Assembly (NCBI RefSeq): GCF_017313765.1 | Contig: NZ_JAFLNC010000002.1 | Span: 831,606 to 895,605 of the forward strand | Direction of reading: 5' to 3' | Length of the DNA: 64,000 nucleotides | DNA from: Sneathiella sedimenti | Lineage (GTDB): Bacteria > Pseudomonadota > Alphaproteobacteria > Sneathiellales > Sneathiellaceae | In this document: positions 8,945 to 18,037 of the stretch, one piece after another | Layout: each line of letters opens with the position of its first letter | Position numbering within the stretch: position 1 is the stretch's first letter | Made by a program: the position numbers and the translations under genes | The notes under the pieces: model-generated | Databases searched by the model: none | What the model saw: only the letters and a program-made list of their open reading frames with translations | What the model was told of the DNA's origin: nothing

Positions 8945-10069
8945 TCAGGCCGAAAACTCGTCTCGGATTTTCTGGTTATGCTCTCCAAGGGAAGGAATGG
9001 AACCGTACTTGCCCGTCTCGCCGCTGAGGTGGATGGGTGAGGCGATAAGGTTCACCGGACCGGCGCTGCTCTGAACCTCCGTCCGTTCCAGCTGCGGATG
9101 ATGGGAAAGATCGGCAACGCTGTTCAGGGCGCCAAAGGCGATGCGTCCTTTTTGCAGTCGCTCAATCACCTCTGTCCGGGGGAGTTGTCCGAAAATCTTG
9201 TCGATCTCGGCATTGAGGGCGGGCCGATTGGCGACACGCTGCTCATTGGTGGCAAAGCGGGGATCATCCGCAAGAGCCGGATTTTGCAGGCCATGCTCGC
9301 AGAGATTTCGCCATTCCGTCTGGTTCTGGATGGAAATGACGACCGGGCCGCCTTCCGCTGTCTCATAGGCTTCATAGGGCGCGATGGACGGATGGGAGAG
9401 ACCGCCACGTCCCGGCGCCTTGCCGCCATATTCCTGATGCAGCAACGGGACCGTCATCCAGTCGGCCATCCCAGCGAACAGGGTCGATTTGACGGCGCGG
9501 CCCCGGCCGGTCCGGTCGCGTTCATAAAGGGCTTCCAACACGCCGACAAGGCCATGCATCCCGGCGGCGATATCGCATACCGAAACGCCGACACGGCCGG
9601 GCCCTTCTGGAGAGCCGGTGACCATGGCGAGGCCGGTCTCGCTCTGGACCAGCATGTCATAGGCCTTCATCTTGGCATACGGCCCGTCCTCTCCATAACC
9701 GGAGATATCGACGGTTATCAGGCGCGGATTGCGCGCCTGCAGCGTCTCGCAGTCAAGACCATAACGCCCAACAACGCCCGGGGCGAGATTCTGGATAAAG
9801 ACATCCGCCTTATCGATCATGTTTTTCAGAAGCGCGAGATCCTCGTCCTTCTTGATGTCGATCTGGACGGACTCCTTGCCCCGGTTGAGCCAGACAAAAT
9901 AGGCGCTTTCGCCATTCACGACTGTATCATAGTTGCGGGCAAAATCGCCTTCGGGACGCTCGACCTTGATAACGCGCGCGCCGGCATCGGCAAGGCGGCA
10001 GGAAAGATAGGGGGCGGCAACTGCCTGTTCGAGGGAGATGACCAGGATGCCATCGAGAGGGCCGGACAT
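8945..10069 (-). CDS. CaiB/BaiF family CoA-transferase (family III)
   Basis: Family III CoA-transferase of 374 residues that moves CoA between an acyl-CoA donor and a carboxylic acid through an aspartyl-CoA anhydride. It begins GPLDGILVISLEQAVAAPYLSCRLADAGARVIKVE, the standard CaiB N-terminus. It contains VWLNRGKESVQIDIKK, and the catalytic aspartate is probably in SVCDIAAGMHGLVGVLEAL near residue 165. GRVGVSVCD before it is typical. The donor and acceptor acids cannot be read from sequence. It is followed almost without gap by the MFS gene, suggesting export or uptake of a related compound. Confidence 0.9.
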   Translation of the reverse strand: MSGPLDGILVISLEQAVAAPYLSCRLADAGARVIKVERPEGDFARNYDTVVNGESAYFVWLNRGKESVQIDIKKDEDLALLKNMIDKADVFIQNLAPGVVGRYGLDCETLQARNPRLITVDISGYGEDGPYAKMKAYDMLVQSETGLAMVTGSPEGPGRVGVSVCDIAAGMHGLVGVLEALYERDRTGRGRAVKSTLFAGMADWMTVPLLHQEYGGKAPGRGGLSHPSIAPYEAYETAEGGPVVISIQNQTEWRNLCEHGLQNPALADDPRFATNEQRVANRPALNAEIDKIFGQLPRTEVIERLQKGRIAFGALNSVADLSHHPQLERTEVQSSAGPVNLIASPIHLSGETGKYGSIPSLGEHNQKIRDEFSA

Positions 10070-10149
10070 GTTACTCTTCTTTTATTTGTTGATTACGGGT
10101 TGATATATCTATGCCCCGCATTGCGGATTTAATCAATAGGGGCACATAC

Positions 10150-10830
10150 CTAACCCGTCCAGATGGCGAGGGTCCGGCTGATATGGGCGTAGGGTGCGCC
10201 GCTTTCCTCATGCCAGCGGTTGAAAGCCTCCTGCACTGCGGTGCGGTCCTTCTTGGACGTGAGCTTGCCGCTGCCCACGCCAAGTCGATTGAGCGCGGTC
10301 ACCACATCGGGCGTCATGATATAGCCGTCCTTGCCCATCATGCGGACGAAATAGGGGCCGGAATTGCCACCAAGCTGCTTGAAGCGGATCTTGATGTCCT
10401 CATATAGCCCGGCAATATTCCCAAGTGGCCAATCGGCGAGATAATTACCGATGGAGCCATGCTCTTTTTCCAGCTCCACAAGGGCAAGCGCATTATGATG
10501 GGTCGCCCGGATTTTCCCGAGATGGCGGATGATAGCCGTATTCTCCATCAGCGCGGCAATATCATCCTCGCTCATGAAGGCGACCTTGGCCGGTTCGAAG
10601 CCGTGAAAAGCCTCCTCGAACGCGGGCCATTTGTTCCGGACCATCGTCTGGTTGAGGCCGGTGGAGAAAATGCGAAAACTCATTGCCGAGAAATACTCGG
10701 CGGCAGGCGTCTTGCGAATCTCCGCGTCAGTTTTAAGCTCCGGCATCCGGGCGGCAAGCTCCGCCGCGCCGCCCGCATTTTCTTCCGCTTTTGCGCGGAT
10801 ATCTTCATATGAGATCATGGCGTCGATCAT
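10150..10830 (-). CDS. Tag-like DNA-3-methyladenine glycosylase (divergent)
   Basis: A 226-residue protein resembling the methyladenine glycosylase I fold: FRIFSTGLNQTMVRNKWPAF followed by FHGFEPAKVAFMSEDDI and AIIRHLGKIRATHHNA match the central Tag segments. Such enzymes excise 3-methyladenine in base excision repair. The usual N-terminal RCxW opening and the paired His/Cys residues of the Tag zinc snap are not seen: the N-terminus is MIDAMISYEDIRAKAEENAG and there is no cysteine in the protein. It is therefore a divergent, apparently zinc-free member whose substrate may differ. A second ATG at 10818 is possible. Confidence 0.7.
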   Translation of the reverse strand: MIDAMISYEDIRAKAEENAGGAAELAARMPELKTDAEIRKTPAAEYFSAMSFRIFSTGLNQTMVRNKWPAFEEAFHGFEPAKVAFMSEDDIAALMENTAIIRHLGKIRATHHNALALVELEKEHGSIGNYLADWPLGNIAGLYEDIKIRFKQLGGNSGPYFVRMMGKDGYIMTPDVVTALNRLGVGSGKLTSKKDRTAVQEAFNRWHEESGAPYAHISRTLAIWTG

Positions 10831-10884
10831 CCAATCCGTTTAACTCTGTCCCTGAGACAGAATACCGCCAGATGACCTTTACCG

Positions 10885-13152
10885 CTATGCTATAAATCCG
10901 GCCCGGGAGATGGGCAGTTCGCGAAGGCGCTCCCCCGTACCTGCAAAAATCGCGTTGGCCAGCGCCGCCGCGATGGGCGGGGTGCCGGGCTCTCCAACCC
11001 CGCCGAGAAGGCGTCCGCTCGGCGCGAGATGAACCTCGATTTCCGGGCAGTTGGCGAGGCGGATCATTTCATAGTCGGGGAAGTTACTGTTGAGCACCAC
11101 CCCGTCCTCAATCTCAATCTCGCCATAGAGCGCCGCCGTGAGGCCGAAGACAATCCCGCTTTCCATCTGCGCTTTCACGGTGTCGGGATTAACGACGGCC
11201 CCGCAGTCGATAACGCAATAGACTTTGTCCACGGTAATTTCCTTGTCGCCGTTTACCGTAATCTCTACCACCTGCCCAACGATGGAGGAAAAGGATTCAT
11301 GCAGCGCCACGCCGCGTGCCCGGCCTTGGTCAAGCGGTGTCGACCAGTTGCTGACCTTCGCAAGCTGTTTCAGCACATTGGCAAAATCGGGATGGTTCTC
11401 GAGATGGGCGAGGCGAAAGTCGACAGGGTCCGCCCGCGCGGCATAGGCCATTTCATCCATGAAGGATTCGGTGAAGAAGGCGTTGTAGGAATGACCGACG
11501 CTGCGCCAGAAACCAACCTCAATCGGCAGCTTCACCGGCACATGATCGACAAGGCGGCTGGTGAACTCATAAGGGATATCCGCGGCGCCCTCGCTTGTCG
11601 TGTTGTCGGGGACGTCCATTGTCGCCCAGGGAAGAAGCCGCGCCGTGTAGGAACCCGACACCGACTGGCTGACGATCCGGTTCGCCCAGGCGGATATCCT
11701 GCCGTCCGACCCAAGCGTGCCTTCAAGCCGGCTGACGGCGGCAGGGCGGAAGATATCATGCTGGATATCATTTTCCCGGGTCCACAGAAGTTTGACCGGG
11801 CGGTTCTTCATTTCCTTCGCGATTGCCACGGCCATGATCACCAGGTCAATTTCTAGCCGCCGGCCGAAGCCGCCGCCAAGCAAGGGCGTATGAACAATGA
11901 CATTCTCCGCCGGGACATCGGCGATTTTCTCGGCAAACCACTTAATCAGGGTCGGGACCTGGTTTGGCATCCAGATTTCAACACCAGTGTCGGTCACCAT
12001 TGCCGTGCAGTTCATCGGTTCCATACAGGCATGGGCAAGGAAGGGAACCTTGTAGACCGCCTTTACAGCGGATTGGGCCTCATCTATCGCCGCGCGCGCA
12101 TCGCCGGTTTCCGCATAAATGCGGGAGTCCTCGCTCTCGAGATTTTCCTCCAGAAGGGTGAGGATGCCGCCCGAGGAAAATTCCTTGGCGGGACCGTCAT
12201 TAAAGGTCGCGGGCAACGCCTCGACGGCTGTCTTGGCGCGCCAGAAACTATCAGCAATGACGGCAACGCCACTCTCGAACGGCACGACCTTAAGCACGCC
12301 CGGCATATCCTTGACGGCCGACGCATCGTGGGAGGCGAGGGTCCCGCCGAGCACGGGGGAAAGCTTGACCGCCGCATGCACCATCCCGTCAAGCTCTATA
12401 TCGACGCCAAATTCCGCGGTGCCATCGACCTTCGACGGGATATCAAGGCGTGGCTGCGGTGTGCCGATCAGGGTAAACTCGCTACTCTTTTTAAGAACGG
12501 GATCAAGGGAGACAGTCTCCGATGCAGCTAGTATCGCGAAGTCACCGAAACCACCCGACATCCCGCTGCCGCCGTGGGAAAGGACTCCGTTTGTGACGCT
12601 GATCTCGGCAGGCGGTACATCCCAGGTGCGCGCCGCCGCCGCGACAAGCATCGCCTTTGCCGTAGCTCCGGCCTGACGCATGGGGAGCCAGGCATCCCGC
12701 ACGGAGCTGCTGCCGCCGGTTACCTGTACGCCGAGGAATTGCCCAAGCTTGGCCATTCCCCAGGCACCGATTGTATCCTCTCCCTCATGATGCTTGTCGG
12801 AAAAGGGCAACGCGTCCTTCATCACCGCAATATTGGCATATACATCCGCGACCGGGGCCTGCTCCACCACCAACTCGCTGAAATTTGCGTCCATTTCCTC
12901 CGCAACCAGCATGGCGAGCGCCGTATAGACGCCCTGTCCCATTTCGGAGCGGGGAATGGCAACCGTGACCAGGCCGTCCTTGTCCACCTTCACCCAGGCA
13001 TTGAGCGCGACTTCACCTTCCATGGTCGTTGCGGTAAGGGCCGCGTTCGCGGGATCTCCATCACGAAGAAAGCCATATCCAACGGCGAGGCCACCGCCGA
13101 CAAGTGCGCCGCCAACGATGAATTTACGCCTGGTCAAATTTAATTTAGTCAT
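10885..13152 (-). CDS. iorB: Aldehyde/isoquinoline-type oxidoreductase, molybdopterin-binding large subunit (IorB-like)
   Basis: Large subunit of a xanthine-oxidase-family molybdenum hydroxylase, about 755 residues. The start at 13152 overlaps the small-subunit stop as ATGA and gives [20 protein letters not shown], a twin-arginine signal (TRRKF), so the enzyme is probably exported folded to the periplasm. Typical segments include [55 protein letters not shown] and [16 protein letters not shown] near the end. The family oxidises aldehydes or N-heterocycles, using water as the oxygen source. No cytochrome c subunit is adjacent, so the electron acceptor is unclear. The longer frame to 13329 lies inside the small-subunit gene and is rejected. 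Confidence 0.87.
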   Translation of the reverse strand: MTKLNLTRRKFIVGGALVGGGLAVGYGFLRDGDPANAALTATTMEGEVALNAWVKVDKDGLVTVAIPRSEMGQGVYTALAMLVAEEMDANFSELVVEQAPVADVYANIAVMKDALPFSDKHHEGEDTIGAWGMAKLGQFLGVQVTGGSSSVRDAWLPMRQAGATAKAMLVAAAARTWDVPPAEISVTNGVLSHGGSGMSGGFGDFAILAASETVSLDPVLKKSSEFTLIGTPQPRLDIPSKVDGTAEFGVDIELDGMVHAAVKLSPVLGGTLASHDASAVKDMPGVLKVVPFESGVAVIADSFWRAKTAVEALPATFNDGPAKEFSSGGILTLLEENLESEDSRIYAETGDARAAIDEAQSAVKAVYKVPFLAHACMEPMNCTAMVTDTGVEIWMPNQVPTLIKWFAEKIADVPAENVIVHTPLLGGGFGRRLEIDLVIMAVAIAKEMKNRPVKLLWTRENDIQHDIFRPAAVSRLEGTLGSDGRISAWANRIVSQSVSGSYTARLLPWATMDVPDNTTSEGAADIPYEFTSRLVDHVPVKLPIEVGFWRSVGHSYNAFFTESFMDEMAYAARADPVDFRLAHLENHPDFANVLKQLAKVSNWSTPLDQGRARGVALHESFSSIVGQVVEITVNGDKEITVDKVYCVIDCGAVVNPDTVKAQMESGIVFGLTAALYGEIEIEDGVVLNSNFPDYEMIRLANCPEIEVHLAPSGRLLGGVGEPGTPPIAAALANAIFAGTGERLRELPISRAGFIA

Positions 13153-13613
13153 TCCTGCACCCCTCCCTGCAGGGCGGCGGCACGTTTGATCGCGCGCTTG
13201 ATGCGCGGATATGTGCCGCAGCGACAGATGTTGGTAATACTGTCGGCAATGTCTTCGTCGCTCGGGTTGGAATTTTCCGCGAGAAAGGCGGAAACCGCCA
13301 TGATCATGCCGGACTGGCAATATCCACATTGTGGCACCTGCTCCTGGATCCAGGCGAGCTGTACCGGGTTCAACATCTCCCCGCTAATACCTTCGATTGT
13401 CGTGATTTTGGTCCCCACGGCACCAGACACCGGGTAGCTGCAGGATCGGACGGCTTCCCCATCCACATGGACGGTGCAGGCACCGCAGGCGGCAACGCCA
13501 CAGCCGAATTTCGTGCCCTTGAGACCGATGGTATCGCGCAACACCCAAAGCAGGGGCGTGTCCTCTTCTACATCCACCTCATGTAGTTCGCTGTTGATAT
13601 CAAGACGCAGCAT
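13149..13613 (-). CDS. iorA: [2Fe-2S] small subunit of molybdenum hydroxylase (IorA-like)
   Basis: A 154-residue iron-sulfur subunit carrying two [2Fe-2S] clusters. The plant-type cluster is in [24 protein letters not shown], and the second is in [11 protein letters not shown] plus CRCGTYPRI, the standard arrangement of XdhC/CoxS/IorA proteins. I chose the ATG at 13613 ([13 protein letters not shown]) because GGGAGGGGAAG lies directly in front; a longer start at 13628 is less likely. It passes electrons from the molybdenum centre of the IorB-like partner, with which it overlaps by four bases. Confidence 0.9.
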   Translation of the reverse strand: MLRLDINSELHEVDVEEDTPLLWVLRDTIGLKGTKFGCGVAACGACTVHVDGEAVRSCSYPVSGAVGTKITTIEGISGEMLNPVQLAWIQEQVPQCGYCQSGMIMAVSAFLAENSNPSDEDIADSITNICRCGTYPRIKRAIKRAAALQGGVQE

Positions 13614-13741
13614 CTTCCCCTCCCACATTCTGTCAGGATAGGAATTATCCCTGGTTCCTATATAGGGTGCTTTTCGGCTGCCCGGTAAAGGGAAATATAT
13701 TTTGTTCTTTCAGGGACCGCGCGGCAAAGTGATGGTTCGAG

Positions 13742-15547
13742 TCAGGGATAGTTTTCCTCAATCGCCTTGAGGAAGGCCGGACCGTACTTTTCCTGCTTGC
13801 TGCGGCCAACCCCCTGCAGCTCGCCAAAGGCGGTAAGCGACGTCGGTTTAAGCTGCGCCATCTCGATCAGTGTCTTGTCGTGAAAGATAACATAGGGCGG
13901 AACATTCTGCTCTTTTGCCAGATCGAGACGCACCGACTTGAGGTAATTGAACAGCGCCTCTTCCTGGTCGTTCCCGAAACTGCGTACCGTGCCGGACGCA
14001 GACGTCCCTTTGCGCGAGCGGACGGGGGCCTTCTTGAGGTCGAGCCGTGTCTCTCCTTTAAGGATCGGACGGCAATTCTCGTTCAGGGAAAGGCTGCCAT
14101 AGCCTTCGGTATCGACATTAAGCAACCCGAGTGCGAGAAGCTGCCGGAAGATCGACTGCCAGTCGGCGCGGTTAATGCCTTTGCCCATGCCATAGGTGCT
14201 CATGCGGTCATGGCCGAACTTCTTTATTTTGTCCGTGTCGGCACCGAGCAGAATATCGATGATGTGGCCCGCGCCGAACATCTCCCCACTCCGGTAAATG
14301 CAGGACAGCGCCATTTGGGCGGCTTCGGTGGCATCGAAAAGGGCCGGCGGCTCGAGGCAGTTATCGCAGTTGCCGCAGCTCTCCGGCGGGGATTCACCGA
14401 AATATTCCAGCAAGAGGCGACGGCGACAAAGCGCGCTTTCACAAAACTGCAGGAGGGATTCCAGCTTGCCGCGGTCAAGTTTCTGCTGCTGCAGCGTCTT
14501 ATCCGGGTTCTGCATCAATGATTTTAGTTTCGCCACATCCTGCAGCCCATAGGCAAGCCAGGCATTGGCAGGCAGGCCATCGCGCCCGGCGCGGCCCGTT
14601 TCCTGGTAATAGCTTTCCATGTTCTTCGGGAGATCGAGATGGGCAACGAAGCGGACATCCGGTTTGTCGATTCCCATCCCGAATGCGATGGTGGCGACAA
14701 TAATGACGGCATCGTCTTTCAGGAATCGCGCCTGTGTCTCGCGTCGGACCTGCGGATCAAGCCCCGCGTGGTAGGGCAGGGCGACGCGTCCGGTGGCCGC
14801 GATTTTCTCCGCCACCTGCTCGACCTTGCGCCGGGACATACAATAGACAATGCCGGCATCGGTCGCATGTTCGCCCTTGATGAAGTTGAGAAGCTGGGTG
14901 ACGCCATTCGTCTTGGCCGTCAGCCGGTAACGGATATTCGGCCGGTCGAACCCGGCGCGGAAAATCTTGCCATAGGAAAGCCCCAGCCGCTCGATAATAT
15001 CCTTTTCCGTTGGTGCATCGGCAGTTGCGGTGAGGGCGAGGCGCGGCACGGACGGGAATTTCTCGGCCAATATTTCAAGGCGCAGGTATTCGGGTCGGAA
15101 ATCATGGCCCCACTGGGAGACACAATGCGCCTCGTCGATTGCGAACAGCGAAATATCGCACCGTTGCAGCAGATCGATAAAGCCGCCCGAAAAAAGTCTC
15201 TCCGGCGCGATATACAGCAGCTTGATCTCGCCGTTCAGAAGCGCAGTGCGGATGGTGGCCTGTTCTTCCATAGAATGAGCGGAATTCAGTGCGGCGGCAG
15301 CAACGCCAAGCTGTTGCAAGGCCTCGACCTGGTTCTGCATCAGCGCGATCAGCGGGGAAATGACAACTGCCGTCCCGTCCATACAGAGGGCGGGAACCTG
15401 GTAACAGAGTGATTTTCCGCCGCCGGTGGGCATCAGCACAAGGGCATCGCCGCGGGCGATCACATGGTCGATAATCTGGGCTTGTTCCCCGCGAAAGGCA
15501 GGGTATCCGAAGATGGATGTAAGAATTTGGGACGGGTTACGCGACAT
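13742..15547 (-). CDS. recQ: ATP-dependent DNA helicase RecQ
   Basis: 3'-5' DNA helicase for recombination and fork repair, 601 residues. Walker A MPTGGGKSLCYQ is at about residues 39-50 and the DEAH box FAIDEAHCVSQWGHDFRPEY at 136-155. Motif V/VI (FGMGIDKPDVRFV, YQETGRAGRDG) follows. The zinc-binding CxxxRRxLLxYFGE and CGNCDNC cysteines lie near 377-402, then a winged-helix RQC region and a C-terminal HRDC domain (from about 525). All RecQ modules are present and intact. Its start is 57 bp from the end of the small HTH gene. Confidence 0.96.
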   Translation of the reverse strand: MSRNPSQILTSIFGYPAFRGEQAQIIDHVIARGDALVLMPTGGGKSLCYQVPALCMDGTAVVISPLIALMQNQVEALQQLGVAAAALNSAHSMEEQATIRTALLNGEIKLLYIAPERLFSGGFIDLLQRCDISLFAIDEAHCVSQWGHDFRPEYLRLEILAEKFPSVPRLALTATADAPTEKDIIERLGLSYGKIFRAGFDRPNIRYRLTAKTNGVTQLLNFIKGEHATDAGIVYCMSRRKVEQVAEKIAATGRVALPYHAGLDPQVRRETQARFLKDDAVIIVATIAFGMGIDKPDVRFVAHLDLPKNMESYYQETGRAGRDGLPANAWLAYGLQDVAKLKSLMQNPDKTLQQQKLDRGKLESLLQFCESALCRRRLLLEYFGESPPESCGNCDNCLEPPALFDATEAAQMALSCIYRSGEMFGAGHIIDILLGADTDKIKKFGHDRMSTYGMGKGINRADWQSIFRQLLALGLLNVDTEGYGSLSLNENCRPILKGETRLDLKKAPVRSRKGTSASGTVRSFGNDQEEALFNYLKSVRLDLAKEQNVPPYVIFHDKTLIEMAQLKPTSLTAFGELQGVGRSKQEKYGPAFLKAIEENYP

Positions 15548-15604
15548 ACCCCCTTTATACAGTCATCGCCGCGCCAATCAACGCCGGAATGATGTTACGG
15601 GGCG

Positions 15605-15895
15605 CTAATCGCGATCTTCTGCTTTTGTCCAGCCGCGTTGCTTGAGTTGTTCCTTAAGGGCCTGGATCTCAAGCGCCGCCTCAGCGAGAAGCGCTTTCAG
15701 CCGCTGGTTTTCCTCATCAACCTTTTTCAGGCGGTTGATTTCCTCGGCGCCGGTCTTCTCGGCGCGCTTTTTCCAGCGGTATATGGAGGCCTTGGAAATG
15801 TCATATTGTTTGGCGAGATCTTCGACCGTCTGGCCATCTGCCAGTTCCTGAAGGATCATCTTGACCTCCTGCTGAGAATAATATTTGCGTTCCAT
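15605..15895 (-). CDS. Orphan transposase OrfA-like helix-turn-helix protein with coiled coil
   Basis: About 96 residues. An N-terminal HTH (VEDLAKQYDISKASIYRWKKRAE, near 25-48) is followed by a leucine-rich heptad region (INRLKKVDEENQRLKALLAE) predicted to form a coiled coil. This is the arrangement of IS3/IS911 OrfA proteins. However, no OrfB integrase frame, terminal inverted repeat or target duplication is visible next to it, so it is either a remnant or a domesticated DNA-binding protein. The ATG at 15895 (MERKYYSQQEV) is preferred; a GTG at 15913 is possible. It lies on the same strand, 112 bp downstream of the last reb-like gene, and may be co-transcribed with it. Confidence 0.65.
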   Translation of the reverse strand: MERKYYSQQEVKMILQELADGQTVEDLAKQYDISKASIYRWKKRAEKTGAEEINRLKKVDEENQRLKALLAEAALEIQALKEQLKQRGWTKAEDRD

Positions 15896-16007
15896 GAGAC
15901 GGGGCGTCCTCACCTTTAGGTTTCAATCAAGCCATCAGGCCTGAGTTTTCTTGTGTCGGATCAATTCTCCCTCACCCGGCGGCGCGGCGGTCGCATATTG
16001 GTCCGTG

Positions 16008-16340
16008 TTATTGCTGCTTGCCGAGTTCATTGACGACGGCCTGGAGGGCGGCGAGATTTTCCGGGATGGCGCTACCGGCGATCAGTTCCTGCGAGGCCTT
16101 TGCCGCCGCCGCGGGATCGGTGCTCAGCAGCTGCTTGGAGGCTGCGATGGTAATGGCATTATGAATGGAGTAGCTGTGCTGCTGCTGGGAAATGACATTC
16201 TGGAGTGCCAGCCCGATGGTGTGGGCCATCTGCTGATAGAGTATGGCCATGGCTTCCGCGGGGGCGTCGCCGAGAACGCTCAGATTCGTCTGCGCGATGG
16301 ATCCTGTGATCTGGCTGTTTACATAAGACTCTGACGTCAT
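16008..16340 (-). CDS. RebB family R-body protein (paralog 1)
   Basis: A 110-residue member of the 'killing trait' RebB family. It has the shared core: YVNSQITGSIAQTNLSVLG, then DAPAEAMAILYQQMAHTIG, then LALQNVISQQQHSYSIHNAI. Known RebA/RebB proteins of Caedibacter polymerise into coiled ribbons (R-bodies) that can unroll and break membranes. The second half is alanine-rich and helical (AAAAKASQELIAGSAI). The start at 16340 has GGAGAG in front. It is the last reb-like gene of the minus-strand series. Family membership is confident; its own role (structural or accessory) is not known. Confidence 0.85.
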   Translation of the reverse strand: MTSESYVNSQITGSIAQTNLSVLGDAPAEAMAILYQQMAHTIGLALQNVISQQQHSYSIHNAITIAASKQLLSTDPAAAAKASQELIAGSAIPENLAALQAVVNELGKQQ

Positions 16341-16395
16341 TGCCGCTCTCCTGCTTGTCTTGTGGAAATTCCGGGGGTTGGTTGCTTATCGGGGG

Positions 16396-16794
16396 CTATT
16401 TCTTCATCGGCGTATGCGGCGGCACATGGGATGGCTGGGCCGTCGCCACATTTACGGGCGCCGCGGCATGCCTGCCATAATGATGGCGGGTCGCGGCGGG
16501 ACTGCCCCTCTGCGATAACAACCCTGCAGTACTGCGCGCCGCCGAGGAGGACGATAACGCGAGGAGCGAGTTCAGGTTCTGCGCGGTCGAGGCGAGGCTG
16601 AGGCTGTACATATTCTGCTGGTTCGCGACGGCGTTCTGGATCGCCACCCCCACAGCCTGGGCCGTGGTCTGGTACAAGGTACCGAGTGATTGTGCGGGGG
16701 CAAGCCCGATATTCATCGTGTTTGCCTGGGTGATGGCATCCGTAATCTGGCTATTCACCGATTTGACATGTTCCGAATTTCTCTGCGCTGTCAT
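16396..16794 (-). CDS. RebB family R-body protein with basic, His/Pro-rich tail (paralog 2)
   Basis: 132 residues. The N-terminal 80 follow the family pattern (VNSQITDAITQANTMNIG, LAPAQSLGTLYQTTAQAVG, VAIQNAVANQQNMYSLSLA). The usual acidic/alanine end is replaced by a serine-rich stretch and then a basic, histidine- and proline-rich tail (near 98-132: RHHYGRHAAAPVNVA, HVPPHTPMKK). DAPA is altered to LAPA. The tail suggests a specialised member, for example an end cap or anchor, which is inference. It starts after AGGATAAGG and lies 122 bp downstream of paralog 3, with a strong inverted repeat between. Confidence 0.8.
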   Translation of the reverse strand: MTAQRNSEHVKSVNSQITDAITQANTMNIGLAPAQSLGTLYQTTAQAVGVAIQNAVANQQNMYSLSLASTAQNLNSLLALSSSSAARSTAGLLSQRGSPAATRHHYGRHAAAPVNVATAQPSHVPPHTPMKK

Positions 16795-16826
16795 GGCCTT
16801 ATCCTGTTGTCATTGCTGCCGGCGGG

Positions 16827-16877
16827 TCGAATATTGCGCATATCCGGCCGGTAAGGGGCGGGCGGCGCAATATTCGA
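16827..16877. repeat. Perfect 13-bp inverted repeat between reb genes
   Basis: TCGAATATTGCGC (16827-16839) and GCGCAATATTCGA (16865-16877) are exact reverse complements separated by 25 bases, which include CCGGCCGG. It lies in the 122-bp gap between two reb-like genes. In RNA it forms a long stem without a U-tail. An mRNA processing or stability element, an attenuator or a protein-binding dyad are all possible. Confidence 0.75.
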
Positions 16878-16916
16878 TTTACCAATGGGAAGAGATCACT
16901 TCCCGGATCGGCGGGG

Positions 16917-17273
16917 TTAGGTATTAAATCTCGGAGAGTTGGGACTGCTTTCCTTGAAACTCGCCAGCACGCCTTTCAGCGACGCCATGGTTTCCGCGAC
17001 AGGATTTCCGCTCAGGATTTCCTGCGTGGCCTTGCCTTCGGCCGCCACATCAAGGGTGTAGAGCAGGCTCACAGCGCCTGTTACAACGGCAGAGTCGATA
17101 GAGTTCTTATGCTGCTGGTTAGCAACCATGTTCTGCATTGACATACCTGTTGACTGGGCCATCATCTGATAGAGCATGCCCATGGATTCCGCGGGGGCAT
17201 CGCCCAGCACCTTGACGTTCGTTTGTGTGACAGCGTCTGTAATCTGGCTGTTCATCCAAGTGTTATCCGCCAT
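16917..17273 (-). CDS. RebB family R-body protein (paralog 3)
   Basis: 118 residues with the canonical family core: WMNSQITDAVTQTNVKVLG, DAPAESMGMLYQMMAQSTG, MSMQNMVANQQHKNSIDSAV. A helical second half follows (LLYTLDVAAEGKATQEILSG, AETMASLKGVLASFKE). The start at 17273 follows AAAGGAG. It is close to paralogs 4 and 5 in sequence and probably arose by tandem duplication. It lies 40 bp downstream of paralog 4, in the same probable transcript. Confidence 0.88.
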   Translation of the reverse strand: MADNTWMNSQITDAVTQTNVKVLGDAPAESMGMLYQMMAQSTGMSMQNMVANQQHKNSIDSAVVTGAVSLLYTLDVAAEGKATQEILSGNPVAETMASLKGVLASFKESSPNSPRFNT

Positions 17274-17313
17274 TTTTCAGCTCCTTTAGGGTTTATTTAT
17301 GAGGAATGTTAGA

Positions 17314-17634
17314 TCAGAACGCGCGCGCGGCGGCCTGAAGGGAGGAGAGGGCCTCGGCAACCGGGTTGCCGCCGAGAATCTCGGACGTTGCTTTCGCGTC
17401 GGTCGCGGTCGCCATGGCGTACAGGACATTCGTTCCCTGCGTGGTGACGGCGAGGTCTACGGTATTCGCTCCTTGCTGGTTCGATACCGCATTCTGCATG
17501 CTGGCGCCGACAACCTGGGCAAATACCTGATAGGCATTTGCCATGGCGATTGCGGGAGCATCCCCCAATACACCGACATTGGATTGGGTGACGGAATCAG
17601 TAATCTGGGCATTGACTGGTGTATCCCCTGGCAT
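17314..17634 (-). CDS. RebB family R-body protein (paralog 4)
   Basis: 106 residues, the shortest copy. Its core reads PVNAQITDSVTQSNVGVLG, DAPAIAMANAYQVFAQVVG, ASMQNAVSNQQGANTVDLAV, followed by a short helix (ATSEILGGNPVAEALSSLQA). It has a good ribosome-binding site (AAAGGAG) before the ATG at 17634 and lies 49 bp from paralog 5. It is close in size to classical RebB and a likely structural subunit of the ribbon. Confidence 0.88.
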   Translation of the reverse strand: MPGDTPVNAQITDSVTQSNVGVLGDAPAIAMANAYQVFAQVVGASMQNAVSNQQGANTVDLAVTTQGTNVLYAMATATDAKATSEILGGNPVAEALSSLQAAARAF

Positions 17635-17683
17635 GGGTCATTCTCCTTTAATAATCAGGCCTAAAATCCTGTTAGGTGATGTG

Positions 17684-18037
17684 TTAAGTCTGTGACGTTT
17701 GTTCGGTTTGCGCTTTCTTTAATTCAACGATGATAGCCTTAAGCGCGGAGACTATTTCTGCGTTCACATTTCCCGAGAGGATCTCCTGCGTGGCTTTCGC
17801 TTCGACAGAGCTGTCCATGCTGTAAAGCATGGCGATCCCCTGGCTGACGATGGCATTGTCGATGGTGTTCATATTCTGCTGGTTCGCGACCGCGTTCTGC
17901 ATGGACACACCGACGGCTTGCGCCATCATCTGGTAGACGGTTCCCATCGACTGGGCAGGGGCGCCGCCGATTACAACCAGGTTGGATTGTGTGACGGCAT
18001 CGGTAATTTGGCTGTTGACGGGTGTGTCGTTTGCCAT
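17684..18037 (-). CDS. RebB family R-body protein (paralog 5, most canonical)
   Basis: 117 residues from the ATG at 18037, chosen because AGAGAGGA precedes it and the protein then opens MANDTPVNSQITDAVTQSN like its neighbours. The open frame extending to 18151 adds an unlike N-terminus and is rejected. The core VVIGGAPAQSMGTVYQMMAQ and VGVSMQNAVANQQNMNTID is followed by an alanine/lysine helix (VEAKATQEILSGNVNAEIVS). It is the first gene of the tightly spaced run of paralogs 5-4-3 and has a 443-bp leader region, so a promoter may lie just upstream. Confidence 0.9.
   Translation of the reverse strand: MANDTPVNSQITDAVTQSNLVVIGGAPAQSMGTVYQMMAQAVGVSMQNAVANQQNMNTIDNAIVSQGIAMLYSMDSSVEAKATQEILSGNVNAEIVSALKAIIVELKKAQTEQTSQT

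Noticed and set aside
9098..10132. 344-codon plus-strand frame opposite the CaiB gene
   Set aside because: No ribosome-binding site or family features; it mirrors the third-position GC of the real gene.
13731..13745. GGTTCGAGTC resembling a tRNA T-loop
   Set aside because: No acceptor or anticodon stems can be drawn around it, and it runs into the recQ stop codon.
15605..15913. Complete insertion sequence at the end of the R-body locus
   Set aside because: Only an OrfA-like frame is present; no transposase catalytic frame, terminal repeats or target duplication could be found.
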